Shown: in pieces, positions 17,931 through 26,371 of the stretch
Position numbering within the stretch: position 1 is the first letter of the stretch
Layout: the number at the start of each line of letters is the position of its first letter
Assembly: GCF_002494345.1 (NCBI RefSeq)
Contig: NZ_NXNI01000001.1
Location: 868,001-932,000, forward strand
Length of the DNA: 64,000 nucleotides
Direction: 5' to 3'
From: Natrinema ejinorense
Lineage (GTDB): Archaea > Halobacteriota > Halobacteria > Halobacteriales > Natrialbaceae
Program-made: the position numbers and the translations under genes
The notes under the pieces: generated by a model
Databases searched by the model: none
What the model saw: the letters and a program-made list of their open reading frames with translations, nothing else
What the model was told of the DNA's origin: nothing

Positions 17931-17939
17931 GGTTTAAGA
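17931..17939 (+). promoter_or_regulatory. TATA-like box of the L37Ae-rpoP-pcc1 cluster
   Basis: The sequence GGTTTAAGA centres about 30 bases ahead of ATG 17966. This spacing fits an archaeal TATA box driving a short-leader transcript across the ribosomal protein, polymerase subunit and Pcc1 genes. Confidence 0.5.
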
Positions 17940-17965
17940 ATCCGCTGCCGATAGAGGGGAGTACT

Positions 17966-18229
17966 ATGGCCAAGAAAGGACAGGTCGGTAGCGCAGGCCG
18001 TTTCGGTGCTCGCTACGGCCGCGTCGCACGACGTCGCGTCAGCGAGATCGAAGACGACATGGAAAACGCCGAGGTCGACGGCGACGACGTGACACGCGTC
18101 GGGACCGGCATCTGGAAGAACGAGGAGACCGGCGAAGTCTTTACCGGCGGCGCGTACCGTCCGGAAACCCCCGCGGGCCGCACCGTCCAGCGCTCGATCC
18201 GCGCTGCCCTCTCAGAGGACGACGAATAA
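17966..18229 (+). CDS. rpl37ae: 50S ribosomal protein L37Ae (eL43), cysteine-free form
   Basis: This 87-residue large-subunit protein has the family hallmarks [25 protein letters not shown] and FTGGAY.PETP.GRTV, with a helical C-terminus. Most archaeal and eukaryotic L37Ae proteins fold around a C-x2-C...C-x2-C zinc ribbon either side of GTGIW. Here no residue is cysteine: the positions after GTGIW read KNEETG with the usual spacing, and those before it read NAEVDGDD. The protein must hold this loop without zinc, or by acidic residues in high salt. It is the first gene of a conserved informational cluster. Confidence 0.92.
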   Translation: MAKKGQVGSAGRFGARYGRVARRRVSEIEDDMENAEVDGDDVTRVGTGIWKNEETGEVFTGGAYRPETPAGRTVQRSIRAALSEDDE

Positions 18230-18247
18230 CGCGTTCCGATACCCAGT

Positions 18248-18382
18248 ATGAGTTATAAATGTTCTCGCTGTAAACGCGACGTCCAGCTCGACGAGTACGG
18301 CGGCGTCCGCTGTCCCTACTGTGGTCACCGCGTACTCCTGAAAGAACGCAGCCGCGACGTGAAGGAAGTCGACGTCCAGTAA
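18248..18382 (+). CDS. rpoP: DNA-directed RNA polymerase subunit P (Rpb12-like)
   Basis: This is a 44-residue zinc-ribbon subunit of archaeal RNA polymerase. The frame reads [19 protein letters not shown] and then [16 protein letters not shown], so both CxxC pairs are present with standard spacing. It starts 18 bases after the L37Ae stop and ends 5 bases before pcc1, the usual archaeal gene order. The gene is short enough to be missed by length filters. Confidence 0.95.
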   Translation: MSYKCSRCKRDVQLDEYGGVRCPYCGHRVLLKERSRDVKEVDVQ

Positions 18383-18387
18383 CCAGC

Positions 18388-18654
18388 GTGGCTTCTCACG
18401 ACGCGACCCTCGAGTTCGACTACGAGACCGCGTCACGTGCCCGACTCGTCGCCGCGAGCGTCGCCCGCGAAATCGGCGAAATCGACGACGAGCGCTCGCG
18501 AACGACCATCGAGCGGGAGGGCACACGTGTGGTCGTCGACATCGACGCCGACGACGTGATCGCGCTGCGAGCGGCGCTGAACACCTGGTTTTCGCTGGTC
18601 GACGTCGCGGAGCGGACCGCCGACGTGGGTGTCGGTATTCTCGATTCCCAGTAG
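18388..18654 (+). CDS. pcc1: KEOPS complex subunit Pcc1
   Basis: Pcc1 is the small dimerising subunit of KEOPS, which makes the t6A modification on ANN-decoding tRNAs. The 88-residue protein starts at GTG 18388. It shows the family pattern: an N-terminal strand (DATLEFDYETASRARLVAAS), a central VVVDIDADDVIALRAALNTW and a final helix FSLVDVAERT. It lies five bases after rpoP, so it is in the same operon. Length is typical. Confidence 0.92.
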   Translation: MASHDATLEFDYETASRARLVAASVAREIGEIDDERSRTTIEREGTRVVVDIDADDVIALRAALNTWFSLVDVAERTADVGVGILDSQ

Positions 18655-18721
18655 CGAGTGGCTCGAGCAGCCCTGTACCGGCAGGCAACGCGGTCTTCAT
18701 CGTCGTCGCCGAATCCGCCGT

Positions 18722-19264
18722 ATGGCCGAACGGGACGGGCCGTGGCTCGGACTGCAACGGGACGCGAAGCCGCTGGTGATCGCCGGCCTCGCACTCGGCG
18801 TCGGTCTCGGCGGCTTCTTCGACGGAATCGTCTTTCACCAGATCCTGCAGCTCCATCACATGCTCTCGTCCTATCCGGCGGCAAGCGTCGCGACCGACCT
18901 CGAGCTCAACGTGGTGGCCGACGGGCTCTTTCACCTCGCGACGTACCTGTTCACGATCATCGGTGTCGTGTTGCTCTCTCGAGCGTGGCGGTTCCACCCG
19001 GTTCCGAACTCCGGTCGGACGTTGCTGGGAGCAGTGATCATGGGGTGGGGCGTCTTCAACCTCGTCGAAGGACTGGTGAACCATCAGCTGCTCGGGATTC
19101 ACCACGTCTGGCCCGCCGGACCGGGACCGATCGTCCTCTGGGACGTGCTCTTCTTGCTCTGGGGAGTGCTCTTCCTCGGTGGCGGGTATCTCGTGATCCG
19201 AACCGACAGCGCGGTGACGCCGACGGCCGGCGACGAGGCGGTCACGACGGACGGACGCGGATAG
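18722..19264 (+). CDS. DUF2243 four-helix membrane protein
   Basis: This 180-residue protein has four membrane helices at about 18-38, 60-85, 100-125 and 143-163. Conserved histidines lie in FDGIVFHQILQLHHML, in ADGLFHLATYLF and in EGLVNHQLLGIHHV. These motifs define the DUF2243 family, whose histidines suggest heme or metal binding, though no function is proven. The start is ATG 18722, because the upstream extension is not protein-like. It is inserted between pcc1 and pfdB, which in many archaea are closer neighbours. Confidence 0.85.
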   Translation: MAERDGPWLGLQRDAKPLVIAGLALGVGLGGFFDGIVFHQILQLHHMLSSYPAASVATDLELNVVADGLFHLATYLFTIIGVVLLSRAWRFHPVPNSGRTLLGAVIMGWGVFNLVEGLVNHQLLGIHHVWPAGPGPIVLWDVLFLLWGVLFLGGGYLVIRTDSAVTPTAGDEAVTTDGRG

Positions 19265-19299
19265 GAGTCCGAACCGCCGGGACGGAAGACAAAGCTTGG

Positions 19300-19307
19300 C
19301 TTTATCA
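19300..19307 (+). promoter_or_regulatory. TATA-like box ahead of prefoldin beta
   Basis: CTTTATCA lies about 28 bases ahead of ATG 19331, the expected distance for an archaeal promoter that gives a leaderless or very short-leader transcript. It would drive pfdB and the abutting DUF3194 gene. Confidence 0.45.
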
Positions 19308-19330
19308 GTCCGGAGGGCGACGGTCGAGAT

Positions 19331-19726
19331 ATGCAAGGAAACCTGCCACCGGAAGCACAGGAGAAAATCGAGCAGCTACAGGACCTTCAGGAGACGGCAC
19401 AGGAAGTCGCCGTCCAGAAACAGGAAGCCGAATCGAGTCTCACCGAGGCCCAGAACGCCCTCGACGAACTCGAGAACATCGACGAGGGAACGACCATGTA
19501 CCGAAACGTCGGCGAACTCCTCGTCGAGACCGACTACGACCAGGCCGAGGAAGACCTCGAGGACAAGGTCGACTCCCTCGAGATCCGCCTCGAGACCCTC
19601 GAGAAACAGGAAGACCGCGTTCAGGACCAGTTCGAGAGCCTGCAGGACGAGCTCGAGGACCTCCTCGGCGGCGGCATGGGCGGCGGCCCGGCCGGCCCCG
19701 GCGGCCCGGGCGCTGGCGGCGCATAA
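19331..19726 (+). CDS. pfdB: Prefoldin subunit beta
   Basis: Prefoldin beta is one of the two subunits of the archaeal hexameric chaperone that hands unfolded proteins to the thermosome. The 131-residue protein has two long coiled-coil helices around a beta hairpin ([20 protein letters not shown]), the standard beta-subunit design. A Gly/Pro-rich tail of about 20 residues ([13 protein letters not shown]) extends past the second helix. Its stop directly abuts the next start, so the two genes are cotranslated. Confidence 0.95.
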   Translation: MQGNLPPEAQEKIEQLQDLQETAQEVAVQKQEAESSLTEAQNALDELENIDEGTTMYRNVGELLVETDYDQAEEDLEDKVDSLEIRLETLEKQEDRVQDQFESLQDELEDLLGGGMGGGPAGPGGPGAGGA

Positions 19727-19978
19727 ATGTCGACCGACGAGCCGTCGGACGAGACCGTCGTTCGGACGGCCGCCGACGCTGCTGAGGGCGTTATTTTTTC
19801 ACAGTACAAGCAGTCCGACGTCCGCGATTACGACGTCACCGTCGTCTTCGAGGACGGCGTCCTCGAGGTCGACGTCTACCTCAATGCGCCCGAGGAGGAC
19901 GACGCCGACCCCGAACGGGTCGCCGACGACGCCGCACTCGCGGCGCGACGCGCGGTCGACGACCTCTTCGAGGCCTAA
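19727..19978 (+). CDS. DUF3194 protein
   Basis: This acidic 83-residue protein begins on the base after the pfdB stop. The core SQYKQSDVRDYDVTVVFEDG followed by EVDVYLN matches the archaeal DUF3194 family, found next to prefoldin beta in many euryarchaea. It has an alpha/beta fold of unknown role. The constant neighbourhood suggests a function linked to chaperone or translation genes. Confidence 0.88.
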   Translation: MSTDEPSDETVVRTAADAAEGVIFSQYKQSDVRDYDVTVVFEDGVLEVDVYLNAPEEDDADPERVADDAALAARRAVDDLFEA

Positions 19979-20165
19979 CGCGGGACTCGAGGGCGAACGG
20001 CACACCCTTCCTCCGGTCGTTACGGACCCCCGATCGACGACTGCAAGGGTCCCAGTCTCGCAGCCGACGCGTCGCGACCGCCGTTCCAATCGGCAGGAGG
20101 GGTGGCGAACCCTGGCCGCCCACGAGCCGAACGGTTGTCGTCCTCGGCCTGCAGAGCGGGGTGTG

Positions 20166-20250
20166 TCAGACGGTCTCCTGTCCGTCAGTGCCGGTGGGAC
20201 CGCGACCGCCCTGCGGTCCCACCGGGACGTCGGGACAGCAAACCGTATCA
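20166..20250 (-). repeat. Structured palindromic repeat, copy 1
   Basis: The centre is a perfect 13-bp stem (20191-20203 with 20213-20225) around a nine-base loop. Outer arms also pair: CTGTCC at 20178-20183 with GGACAG at 20233-20238, and ACGGT at 20170-20174 with ACCGT at 20242-20246. The right half (20224-20250) matches 22 of 27 bases of 52109-52135, and the central stem of that copy differs by compensatory changes. On the minus strand the element begins exactly at the TGA of the small frame 20248-20349. It may act as a transcript end or a structured RNA; its function is unknown. Confidence 0.7.
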
Positions 20251-20349
20251 GCGGTCCTCGTTCTCCCCGCGCTCCTCGGTAACCGTCCGCTCTCCCTCCG
20301 GCAGCGGGTCGGACAGGTCCTCGTGGCGCTCTGCGCCCGCTTCCGTCAT
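20248..20349 (-). CDS. Possible 33-residue acidic small protein after the kinase
   Basis: ATG 20349 opens a short minus-strand frame reading MTEAGAERHEDLSDPLPEGE and ending NEDR-TGA. The acidic composition and GC-rich third positions are haloarchaeal, but there is no family I recognise. It starts 60 bases after the kinase stop, so it could be cotranscribed. Its TGA is the first triplet of the structured repeat, as also happens at the second copy of that repeat. It may be a true small protein or a chance frame. Confidence 0.3.
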   Translation of the reverse strand: MTEAGAERHEDLSDPLPEGERTVTEERGENEDR

Positions 20350-20408
20350 CTCCTCCGTCGTCGGTTCGGTCCCCTCACCGGTCCGCCCGTCCGTCGCGAT
20401 CGGCTCAC

Positions 20409-21218
20409 TTACTCCCCGCTCAGGTCGGCCGCCTTCTCGAGTTCGCTGCGAAGCGTCGTCGAGTCGAACTCGTGATCGGGGCGGAGCCGGACGAAATCGA
20501 GGAACTCCCGTGCCGAGAGCAAGTGTGAGGGATCGTAGGCCGTCGCGGCCGCGTCGACGGCCTCCCGTGGTCCGATCCGGGGCTCGAGAACGGCGAGGGC
20601 ACAGGCCAGGTCGTACGCGGTCGTCTCGTCGACCCGGTCGTCGTGGACGCTGGTCGCGTCGATGAAGTAGAACTCGTCGTTACAGAGCAGGATGTTCTCC
20701 GCCCGCAGGTCGCCGTGGGCCAGCCCGTGTTCGTGGAGGGTCGCGAGCATGGCGAACAACTCCGGGGCGCGCTGGACGACGAGGTCGTCGGGCACGTCGT
20801 CGAGCGATCGAAACTCCGGGAGGTACTCGAGGACGAGCACGCCGAGCCCGTTGACCTCGAAGGCGTCGATCGGCCGTGGTGCGTTGAGGCCGATCTCCTG
20901 CATGCGCTCGGTCGCCTCGTACTCGTGTTCGACCATCTCGCGGGGCGTGTCGAACCGATCGAAAAAGCCCTCCGTCCCGGAGGAGAACGCGCCGACGTTC
21001 CGGCCGGTCGTCAACACCGCGTGGACCAGGGCGTTCTGCCGGGAGACGATCTTGACGAACCACTCGTCGTCGATCACACACGGCGTCGAGAGCCAGTTAT
21101 CGGCCTCGAGGAACTCGACGCGGACGCACTCGCGGTCGTAGCGATCCGCCAGCGTGCGGACCACACGCTCGATACGGCTCCACTCGACGGTTCCTCGTGC
21201 GAGCCGGCGGATGTCCAT
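20409..21218 (-). CDS. RIO/lipopolysaccharide-kinase-like protein kinase
   Basis: This 269-residue small kinase-fold protein starts at ATG 21218 (MDIRRLARGTVEW). The N-lobe has FVKIVSR with the candidate ATP lysine. The catalytic loop is HGDLRAENILL near residue 186 and the metal aspartate is in FYFIDATS. There is no glycine-rich Walker-type loop, as in RIO and related archaeal kinases. It probably phosphorylates a protein or small molecule in the cytoplasm. Upstream ATGs at 21254 and beyond extend into the promoter zone and are less likely. Confidence 0.85.
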   Translation of the reverse strand: MDIRRLARGTVEWSRIERVVRTLADRYDRECVRVEFLEADNWLSTPCVIDDEWFVKIVSRQNALVHAVLTTGRNVGAFSSGTEGFFDRFDTPREMVEHEYEATERMQEIGLNAPRPIDAFEVNGLGVLVLEYLPEFRSLDDVPDDLVVQRAPELFAMLATLHEHGLAHGDLRAENILLCNDEFYFIDATSVHDDRVDETTAYDLACALAVLEPRIGPREAVDAAATAYDPSHLLSAREFLDFVRLRPDHEFDSTTLRSELEKAADLSGE

Positions 21219-21405
21219 ACCGAACCTGTCGCGGGTCGGCGTTAAATGTTCCACGAAGTGTTGCTGGGAGAAGGTGTCCGCCCAGCACTCAGGTCAGGCG
21301 AGACCTGCGATGGCAATCGGTTTCAGTTCGCCATACTGCGAGATACTGTATACAGTCCGTCAAATCAGCATCATTTTCACCGATGCGAGAGAACCGTTGA
21401 GCAGT

Positions 21406-22575
21406 ATGGACGCCATCGACGACATCAGCGATGCGATAGACGTCACTCGAAATCGACTGACGCCGGTTCGGCGGGGAACCTGGCTCAGGCTCGCGCTCGT
21501 CGTCTTTTTCGTCAGTTCGCTGGGATTCGGTGCGCCGGGGTTTCCCGGTGGAAACACCGACACGGGACCCGACGGTCCGACGGTCGACGGTGAGCAACCG
21601 ACCGAGGAGGTTCTCACCGAAGAGGTGCTGTTCTGGGTCCTGGTGATTCTCGCGATCGTGCTGGTGCTCTGGCTCGTCTACGAGGCCATCGCTGCGGTCA
21701 TGGAGTTCGTCTTCCTCGAGTCGCTTCGATCGTCCGAGGTCCACGTGCGACGGTACTTTTCGGCGAACCTGGGGAAGGGGCTGTGGTTGTTCGCGTTCCG
21801 GTTGGGGCTGCGACTGGTGGTCGGCCTCTTCGTTATCGCTCCGGCCGCGTTGCTGTTCCTGTCGATGGACGCGGGACTCGGTGGGGCGACGATCGTGCTC
21901 TTGGTCCCCTATCTGTTGTACGCGCTCGCGTTGGGGCTGGTCTATGCCATCGTCATGCGATTTACCACCGACTTCGTCACGCCGGTCATGCTGCTCGAGG
22001 ATCGTGGCGTCCTCGACTCCTGGAGCCGATTCTGGGCGACGATAAAAGCGAACTGGGCCGAGTACGTCGTGTATCTCTTGCTAGTCTGGATCCTCCAGCT
22101 CGTCGTCGGAATCGCGGCGTCGTTCGTCATCGCGTTCGGCGGGCTGATACTGGCGATTCCGTTCGGGATCGTCGTTTTCCTGTTGGTCGTCACGCTCGAT
22201 ACCGTGGGCGCGATTTTGGCGATCCTCGTCGCCATCGTCGGACTGCTCTTGTTTACGGTTCTGGTGTTGCTACTCGCCGTTCCGATCACGACGTACTTCC
22301 GCTATTACGCGCTGTTGGTCCTCGGCGATACGGAGGGCGACTTCGATCTCATTCCCGACCGACGCGAGGCGGTCCGTGATGGCGGCAGTGGACCCACCGG
22401 CCGAACTGGCCGCGGGGACGAAAACGGCTCCGGAGGATTCGACCCCGACGACGGTCCCGACTCGGATCGATCGAACGGGTGGGACGACCGAGACGATGAT
22501 CGATGGGACGACGAGCCAGGGGATCGAAATCACGGGGGCGACAGCGACGAGGACGACGAGTACGGCTGGCGATAG
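21406..22575 (+). CDS. Large multi-pass membrane protein (DUF7544-like)
   Basis: This 389-residue protein starts at ATG 21406 (MDAIDDISDAIDVTRNRL). An N-terminal amphipathic segment is followed by about six membrane helices between residues 24 and 325, several of them paired in long hydrophobic blocks. The tail from about 330 is disordered and rich in Asp, Gly and Arg. The arrangement resembles haloarchaeal glycerophosphoryl-diester-phosphodiesterase-type membrane domains without an enzyme part. Function unknown. Confidence 0.75.
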   Translation: MDAIDDISDAIDVTRNRLTPVRRGTWLRLALVVFFVSSLGFGAPGFPGGNTDTGPDGPTVDGEQPTEEVLTEEVLFWVLVILAIVLVLWLVYEAIAAVMEFVFLESLRSSEVHVRRYFSANLGKGLWLFAFRLGLRLVVGLFVIAPAALLFLSMDAGLGGATIVLLVPYLLYALALGLVYAIVMRFTTDFVTPVMLLEDRGVLDSWSRFWATIKANWAEYVVYLLLVWILQLVVGIAASFVIAFGGLILAIPFGIVVFLLVVTLDTVGAILAILVAIVGLLLFTVLVLLLAVPITTYFRYYALLVLGDTEGDFDLIPDRREAVRDGGSGPTGRTGRGDENGSGGFDPDDGPDSDRSNGWDDRDDDRWDDEPGDRNHGGDSDEDDEYGWR

Positions 22576-22630
22576 GGCCTCGAGAGCGGGCCGCCGGTGC
22601 GCTTATTTCGAGCGCTAACAAGGACCACGT

Positions 22631-23773
22631 ATGGAGTTCGACCTGCCCGACGAACACCGGATGATCCGGGAGACCGTCAGGGACTTCTGCGAGCGGGAGA
22701 TCGAGCCGATCGCCCAAGAAATCGAGGACGACCACCGGTTCCCCGCAGAGATATTCGAGCAACTCGCCGCGCTCGACATGATGGGGGTCCCGATCGACGA
22801 GGAGTACGGCGGCCTCGGCGGCGATACGCTCATGTACGCGCTGGTCGCCGAGGAACTCGGCCGCGTCTCCGGCGCGATCGGCCTCTCATACGTCGCACAC
22901 ACGTCGCTCGCGTCGAAACCGATCGAACTGTTCGGCACGGACGCCCAGAAGCGCCGCTGGCTCCGACCCCTCGCCGACGGCGAGTACGTCGGCGGGTGGG
23001 CGCTGACCGAACCTGACAGCGGCTCGGACGCCTCGGACATGGACACCCGCGCTCGAAAGGAGGGCGACGAGTGGGTGGTAAACGGCACCAAGCAGTTCAT
23101 CACGAACGCCTCCGAGGCGGGATCGATCCTCGTGAAGGCGGTTACGGACCCCGACGCGGGCTACGACGGCATCTCGACGTTCATCGTGGATCCACGCGAG
23201 GACGACGGCTTCGAGGTGACCACCGTTTGGGACAAGATGGGACTCAACGCCTCGCCGACCTGCGAAATCACGCTCGAGAACGTGCGCCTCCCCGAGGATC
23301 GCCTGCTGGGTGGGGTAGGCGAGGGCTGGGAGCAGACGAAAAAGACCCTCGACGGCGGCCGGATCTCGATCGCCGCGCTCTCGACCGGACTCGCACAGGG
23401 CGCCTACGAACACGCGAAAGACTACAGCAAAGAACGCGAGCAGTTCGGCCAGCCGATCTGTGAATTCGACGCGATCCGGGACACGATCGTCGACATGCAT
23501 CGCAAGACCGAGCGGGCGCGCCTCCTCACCCACAAGGCCGCCCGAACGTACGACCAGGGCGAGCCGGTCACCAGGGAATCCGCCCTCGCGAAACTGGACG
23601 CCAGCGAGGCCGCCCGCGAGGTCGCCGAGGACGCCGTCCAGGTCCTGGGTGGCTACGGCTACACGACCGATTTCGCCCCCCAGCGGTTCTACCGCGACGC
23701 GAAACTCATGGAGATCGGCGAAGGGACGAGCGAAATCCAGCACCTCGTCATCGGCCGGGAACTCGGTCTCTGA
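22631..23773 (+). CDS. Acyl-CoA dehydrogenase
   Basis: This 380-residue FAD enzyme oxidises acyl-CoA to trans-2-enoyl-CoA. The family signatures are present: GGWALTEPDSGSDASDM (FAD/substrate loop), the QFGQPICEFDAIRD region, and the C-terminal QVLGGYGYTTDFAPQRFYRD with GTSEIQHLVIGREL. The catalytic base is likely the glutamate of GEGTSEIQ, near residue 366. A TATA-like GCTTATTTCG lies 25-30 bases ahead of ATG 22631. It stands alone, so its chain-length preference cannot be read from context. Confidence 0.95.
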   Translation: MEFDLPDEHRMIRETVRDFCEREIEPIAQEIEDDHRFPAEIFEQLAALDMMGVPIDEEYGGLGGDTLMYALVAEELGRVSGAIGLSYVAHTSLASKPIELFGTDAQKRRWLRPLADGEYVGGWALTEPDSGSDASDMDTRARKEGDEWVVNGTKQFITNASEAGSILVKAVTDPDAGYDGISTFIVDPREDDGFEVTTVWDKMGLNASPTCEITLENVRLPEDRLLGGVGEGWEQTKKTLDGGRISIAALSTGLAQGAYEHAKDYSKEREQFGQPICEFDAIRDTIVDMHRKTERARLLTHKAARTYDQGEPVTRESALAKLDASEAAREVAEDAVQVLGGYGYTTDFAPQRFYRDAKLMEIGEGTSEIQHLVIGRELGL

Positions 23774-23828
23774 AGGCGGTCGCTCGCCGAGGCTCCCGAC
23801 GCGAACCATCCCGAACCGGCGGACGGAC

Positions 23829-24560
23829 TCAGCCGAGGATTCCGTCGTCGCTTTCGTCGTCGCCGCCCCCCGTCTCGCTCCCGTCGGAGTCGGAACCGCC
23901 GGTCGAGGCCGCCTCGTCGACATCGGTGGTCGCGGCTTCGATCAGCGAGAGGATGTCGGCTTCCTCCTGAGGCCGTAGCTGCTGGGGGTAGACACCGATG
24001 GTCACGAGCAGATCGTCGTCGGCGTCGACCGCTTCGGTCACGTGAACGTCGACGTCCATGCTGTGTCCATCGAACTCGGCGTCGGCCGTAAACCGTGTCC
24101 GGGTCGTCGACTGCTCGAGGACCGTGATCTCGGCGTCCTCGTCGCGGGAAATGTTCTCGATGCCGTCGTAGTTGTTCCTGACGAGCTCGACGAGTTCGCC
24201 GGTCGACATCTCCTCTAGGGGATTGAGTTCCTGCCCGAGAACGGAGACCTGTGGCGACGTCACGACGTTGAAGACGGCCGCGCGTTGGCGTTGCTCCAGG
24301 GGAGCGATCTCCACTGCCTTCTCGTGGGTCGTCATGTGGTTCACGACGGAGACGGTCTCGCTTACGGGACCGACGCCGACGTCCCGGTCGACGGGGAGGT
24401 CCTCGATCGCGACCTGTTCGTACCCGGTCTCCTCGCGAGTACCCTCCTCGACGCCCGCCGGCGAGGACTCGTGTTCGTCCATCCCGAGCAGGCCCAGACA
24501 CCCCGAGAGGCCCGCGATCGCACCGGCGCCGACTCCCGCGAGAACGCTTCGTCGTTTCAT
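23829..24560 (-). CDS. Tat-exported lipoprotein, DUF6517 family
   Basis: This 243-residue protein begins MKRRSVLAGVGAGAIAGLSG followed by the lipobox cysteine, a short twin-arginine-like lipoprotein signal. The body is an acidic alpha/beta domain with VSVVNHMTTHEKAVEIAPLE and RQRAAVFNVVTSPQVSVLGQ, matching the haloarchaeal DUF6517 family. It should be anchored on the outer face of the membrane. The C-terminal 30 residues are a Ser/Gly/Asp-rich tail. Function is unknown. Confidence 0.8.
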   Translation of the reverse strand: MKRRSVLAGVGAGAIAGLSGCLGLLGMDEHESSPAGVEEGTREETGYEQVAIEDLPVDRDVGVGPVSETVSVVNHMTTHEKAVEIAPLEQRQRAAVFNVVTSPQVSVLGQELNPLEEMSTGELVELVRNNYDGIENISRDEDAEITVLEQSTTRTRFTADAEFDGHSMDVDVHVTEAVDADDDLLVTIGVYPQQLRPQEEADILSLIEAATTDVDEAASTGGSDSDGSETGGGDDESDDGILG

Positions 24561-24671
24561 TTCCCTGCAGATGACGGTCCGGATGGTAAGTGCTTGTTGG
24601 AACGCCGAACGTCTGTCGATCCGAAAAATAGGTCGGTTGACGTGAGAGCGACGATTCGGGGCGACGATCCG

Positions 24672-25928
24672 TCAGGGCCAGCTTCCGGCTTCCTCGAAGG
24701 CGTCGGCGACCCGCTGAATCGCGACGACGTAGGCCGCGGTTCGGGGGTTCTCGAGGTCGTGTTCCTCGTAGGTGTCGACCAGCGCGTCGAAGGCGTCGAC
24801 GATGACTCCCTCGAGTTCTTCGTTGACGCGTTCTTCCGACCAGGAGAATCGCTGGCGGTTTTGCACCCACTCGAAGTAGGAGACGGTGACGCCGCCGGCG
24901 TTCGCGAGGATGTCCGGAACGACGAAGACGTCCTTCTCCTCGAGCACGGCGTCGGCGTTCGGAGTTAGCGGTCCGTTCGCGGCCTCCGAAATGACGTCCG
25001 CTTTGACTTCCTCCGCGAGGTCGGCGTCGATCGCGTTCTCGAGGGCGGCGGGAATCAGCAGGTCGACGTCGAGGGTGAGCACGTCCGCGTTCGTGACCGT
25101 TTCCTCGCTTCCCTCGAAACCGACGACGCTACCGGTCTCGTTTTTGTGGTCTTTCGCCGCAACCGGGTCGAAGCCGTCGGGGTTGTAGATGCCGCCACTC
25201 GAGTCGCTGGCGGCGACGACGGTCGCACCCATCTCGTCGATCAGTTTGGCGGCGATCCAGCCGGCGTTCCCGTAGCCCTGCACGGCGACGGTCGCGCCCT
25301 CGAGGTCCTTGTCGAGGTAGTCGAAGGCCTCGCGTGCCGCGAGGACCGTCGAACGGCCGGTCGCTTCGACGCGCCCCTCGCTCCCGCCCGAGTCGAGGGC
25401 CTTGCCCGTGATGACGCCCGGCTCGGTGGTGTTCTCGAGGGTTTCGTAGGTGTCCTTGATCCAGTTCATCTCCCGCTGGCCGGTGTTCACGTCGGGTGCG
25501 GGCACGTCGCGGTCCTCGCCGATCATGGGCCGGAGCTCTCTCGCGAACGACCGGGTAAGCCGCTCGAGTTCGCTCTCGGAGTAGTCGTCGGGATCGATGA
25601 CGATGCCGCCCTTGCCGCCGCCGAGTGGGATGTCGACGATCGCGGTCTTGTAGGTCATCCAGCCCGACAGCGCCTTGACTTCGTCGCGGGAGACTTGCGG
25701 GTGGTAGCGAATGCCGCCCTTGTACGGCCCGCGGTCGCCGTTGAACTGCGACCGAAACGCTTTGAATCGCTCGAGGTCGCCGTCGTCGCGTTCGATCGTG
25801 AGGTTGGTCTCGAGAACTCGCTCGGGGTGTTTGAGTCGCTCGATGATGTCGTCGCCGACATCGAGGTACGCTGCAGCGTCGTCGATCTGCGATTGCAGGC
25901 TCTCGAATGGGTTGGTATCCTCGCTCAT
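24672..25928 (-). CDS. Glutamate dehydrogenase
   Basis: This 418-residue Glu/Leu/Phe/Val dehydrogenase interconverts glutamate and 2-oxoglutarate with NAD(P). The catalytic lysine region reads [16 protein letters not shown]. Upstream is [20 protein letters not shown], and the Rossmann fold is [17 protein letters not shown]. Length and motif order are those of haloarchaeal hexameric enzymes. The start ATG 25928 is preceded by an AT-rich promoter region. It is a single-gene unit. Confidence 0.95.
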   Translation of the reverse strand: MSEDTNPFESLQSQIDDAAAYLDVGDDIIERLKHPERVLETNLTIERDDGDLERFKAFRSQFNGDRGPYKGGIRYHPQVSRDEVKALSGWMTYKTAIVDIPLGGGKGGIVIDPDDYSESELERLTRSFARELRPMIGEDRDVPAPDVNTGQREMNWIKDTYETLENTTEPGVITGKALDSGGSEGRVEATGRSTVLAAREAFDYLDKDLEGATVAVQGYGNAGWIAAKLIDEMGATVVAASDSSGGIYNPDGFDPVAAKDHKNETGSVVGFEGSEETVTNADVLTLDVDLLIPAALENAIDADLAEEVKADVISEAANGPLTPNADAVLEEKDVFVVPDILANAGGVTVSYFEWVQNRQRFSWSEERVNEELEGVIVDAFDALVDTYEEHDLENPRTAAYVVAIQRVADAFEEAGSWP

Positions 25929-26036
25929 ACGCGGCTAGTTTCCCCGACCGATGGATAAACGTAGCGAATGTCTATCATAGGACGGGGGATACAATCACAT
26001 TGATTGTAATAACTACCTTATATTCTGAACAATCAG

Positions 26037-26230
26037 TCAAATATCGTCGGCAGCCTCGGCCCGCTCCCGGATCCGCTCTGCGCGCGATCAGCGTGCGTCG
26101 ATCGTCTCCCCGTCGACCGCGACGACGCCCCGTCCCGCAGCACCGGTTTCGCCTCGAGGACGCGGTCGACCCACTCGCGTTCCGCAGCCGAGGGGGAACC
26201 CCCTCGTTGATGGGGTCGCCCTTATCGGGC
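26037..26230 (-). pseudogene. Decayed C-terminus of a citrate-lyase/HpcH-type aldolase
   Basis: On the minus strand one frame reads SPSAAEREWVDRVLEAKPVL and then RDG. Another frame takes over with GVVAVDGETIDAR, an in-frame TGA, and RAERIRERAEAADDI with a final stop at 26037-26039. Together these resemble the last 60 residues of HpcH/HpaI aldolase/citrate lyase beta-like (CitE) proteins. The resemblance includes the W..RVLEA helix and the GVVAVDG...IDA strand. At least one frameshift and one nonsense codon separate the pieces, and no N-terminal part is visible. The family assignment is from memory and not certain. Confidence 0.45.
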
Positions 26231-26371
26231 CGCGAGGAACGGCGTCCCGAGGGTCCAGTCGATAGCGTCCCGACGATAGCTCGCTCACGTTCGGGACGGG
26301 GCCACCGACCAACCGACGAACCCCATCGTTGGGGTCGAGCTTTTTCAAACTCCGACGCGAACGGCTCGAGT

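Larger units (their letters stand above)
19979..20408. other. Convergent intergenic region with a large palindrome
   Basis: These 430 bases lie between DUF3194 (plus) and the kinase gene (minus). They contain a structured palindromic repeat at 20166-20250 and a short acidic minus-strand reading frame at 20248-20349. The rest, from 19979 to 20165, shows no gene or repeat that I can support. Confidence 0.5.
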
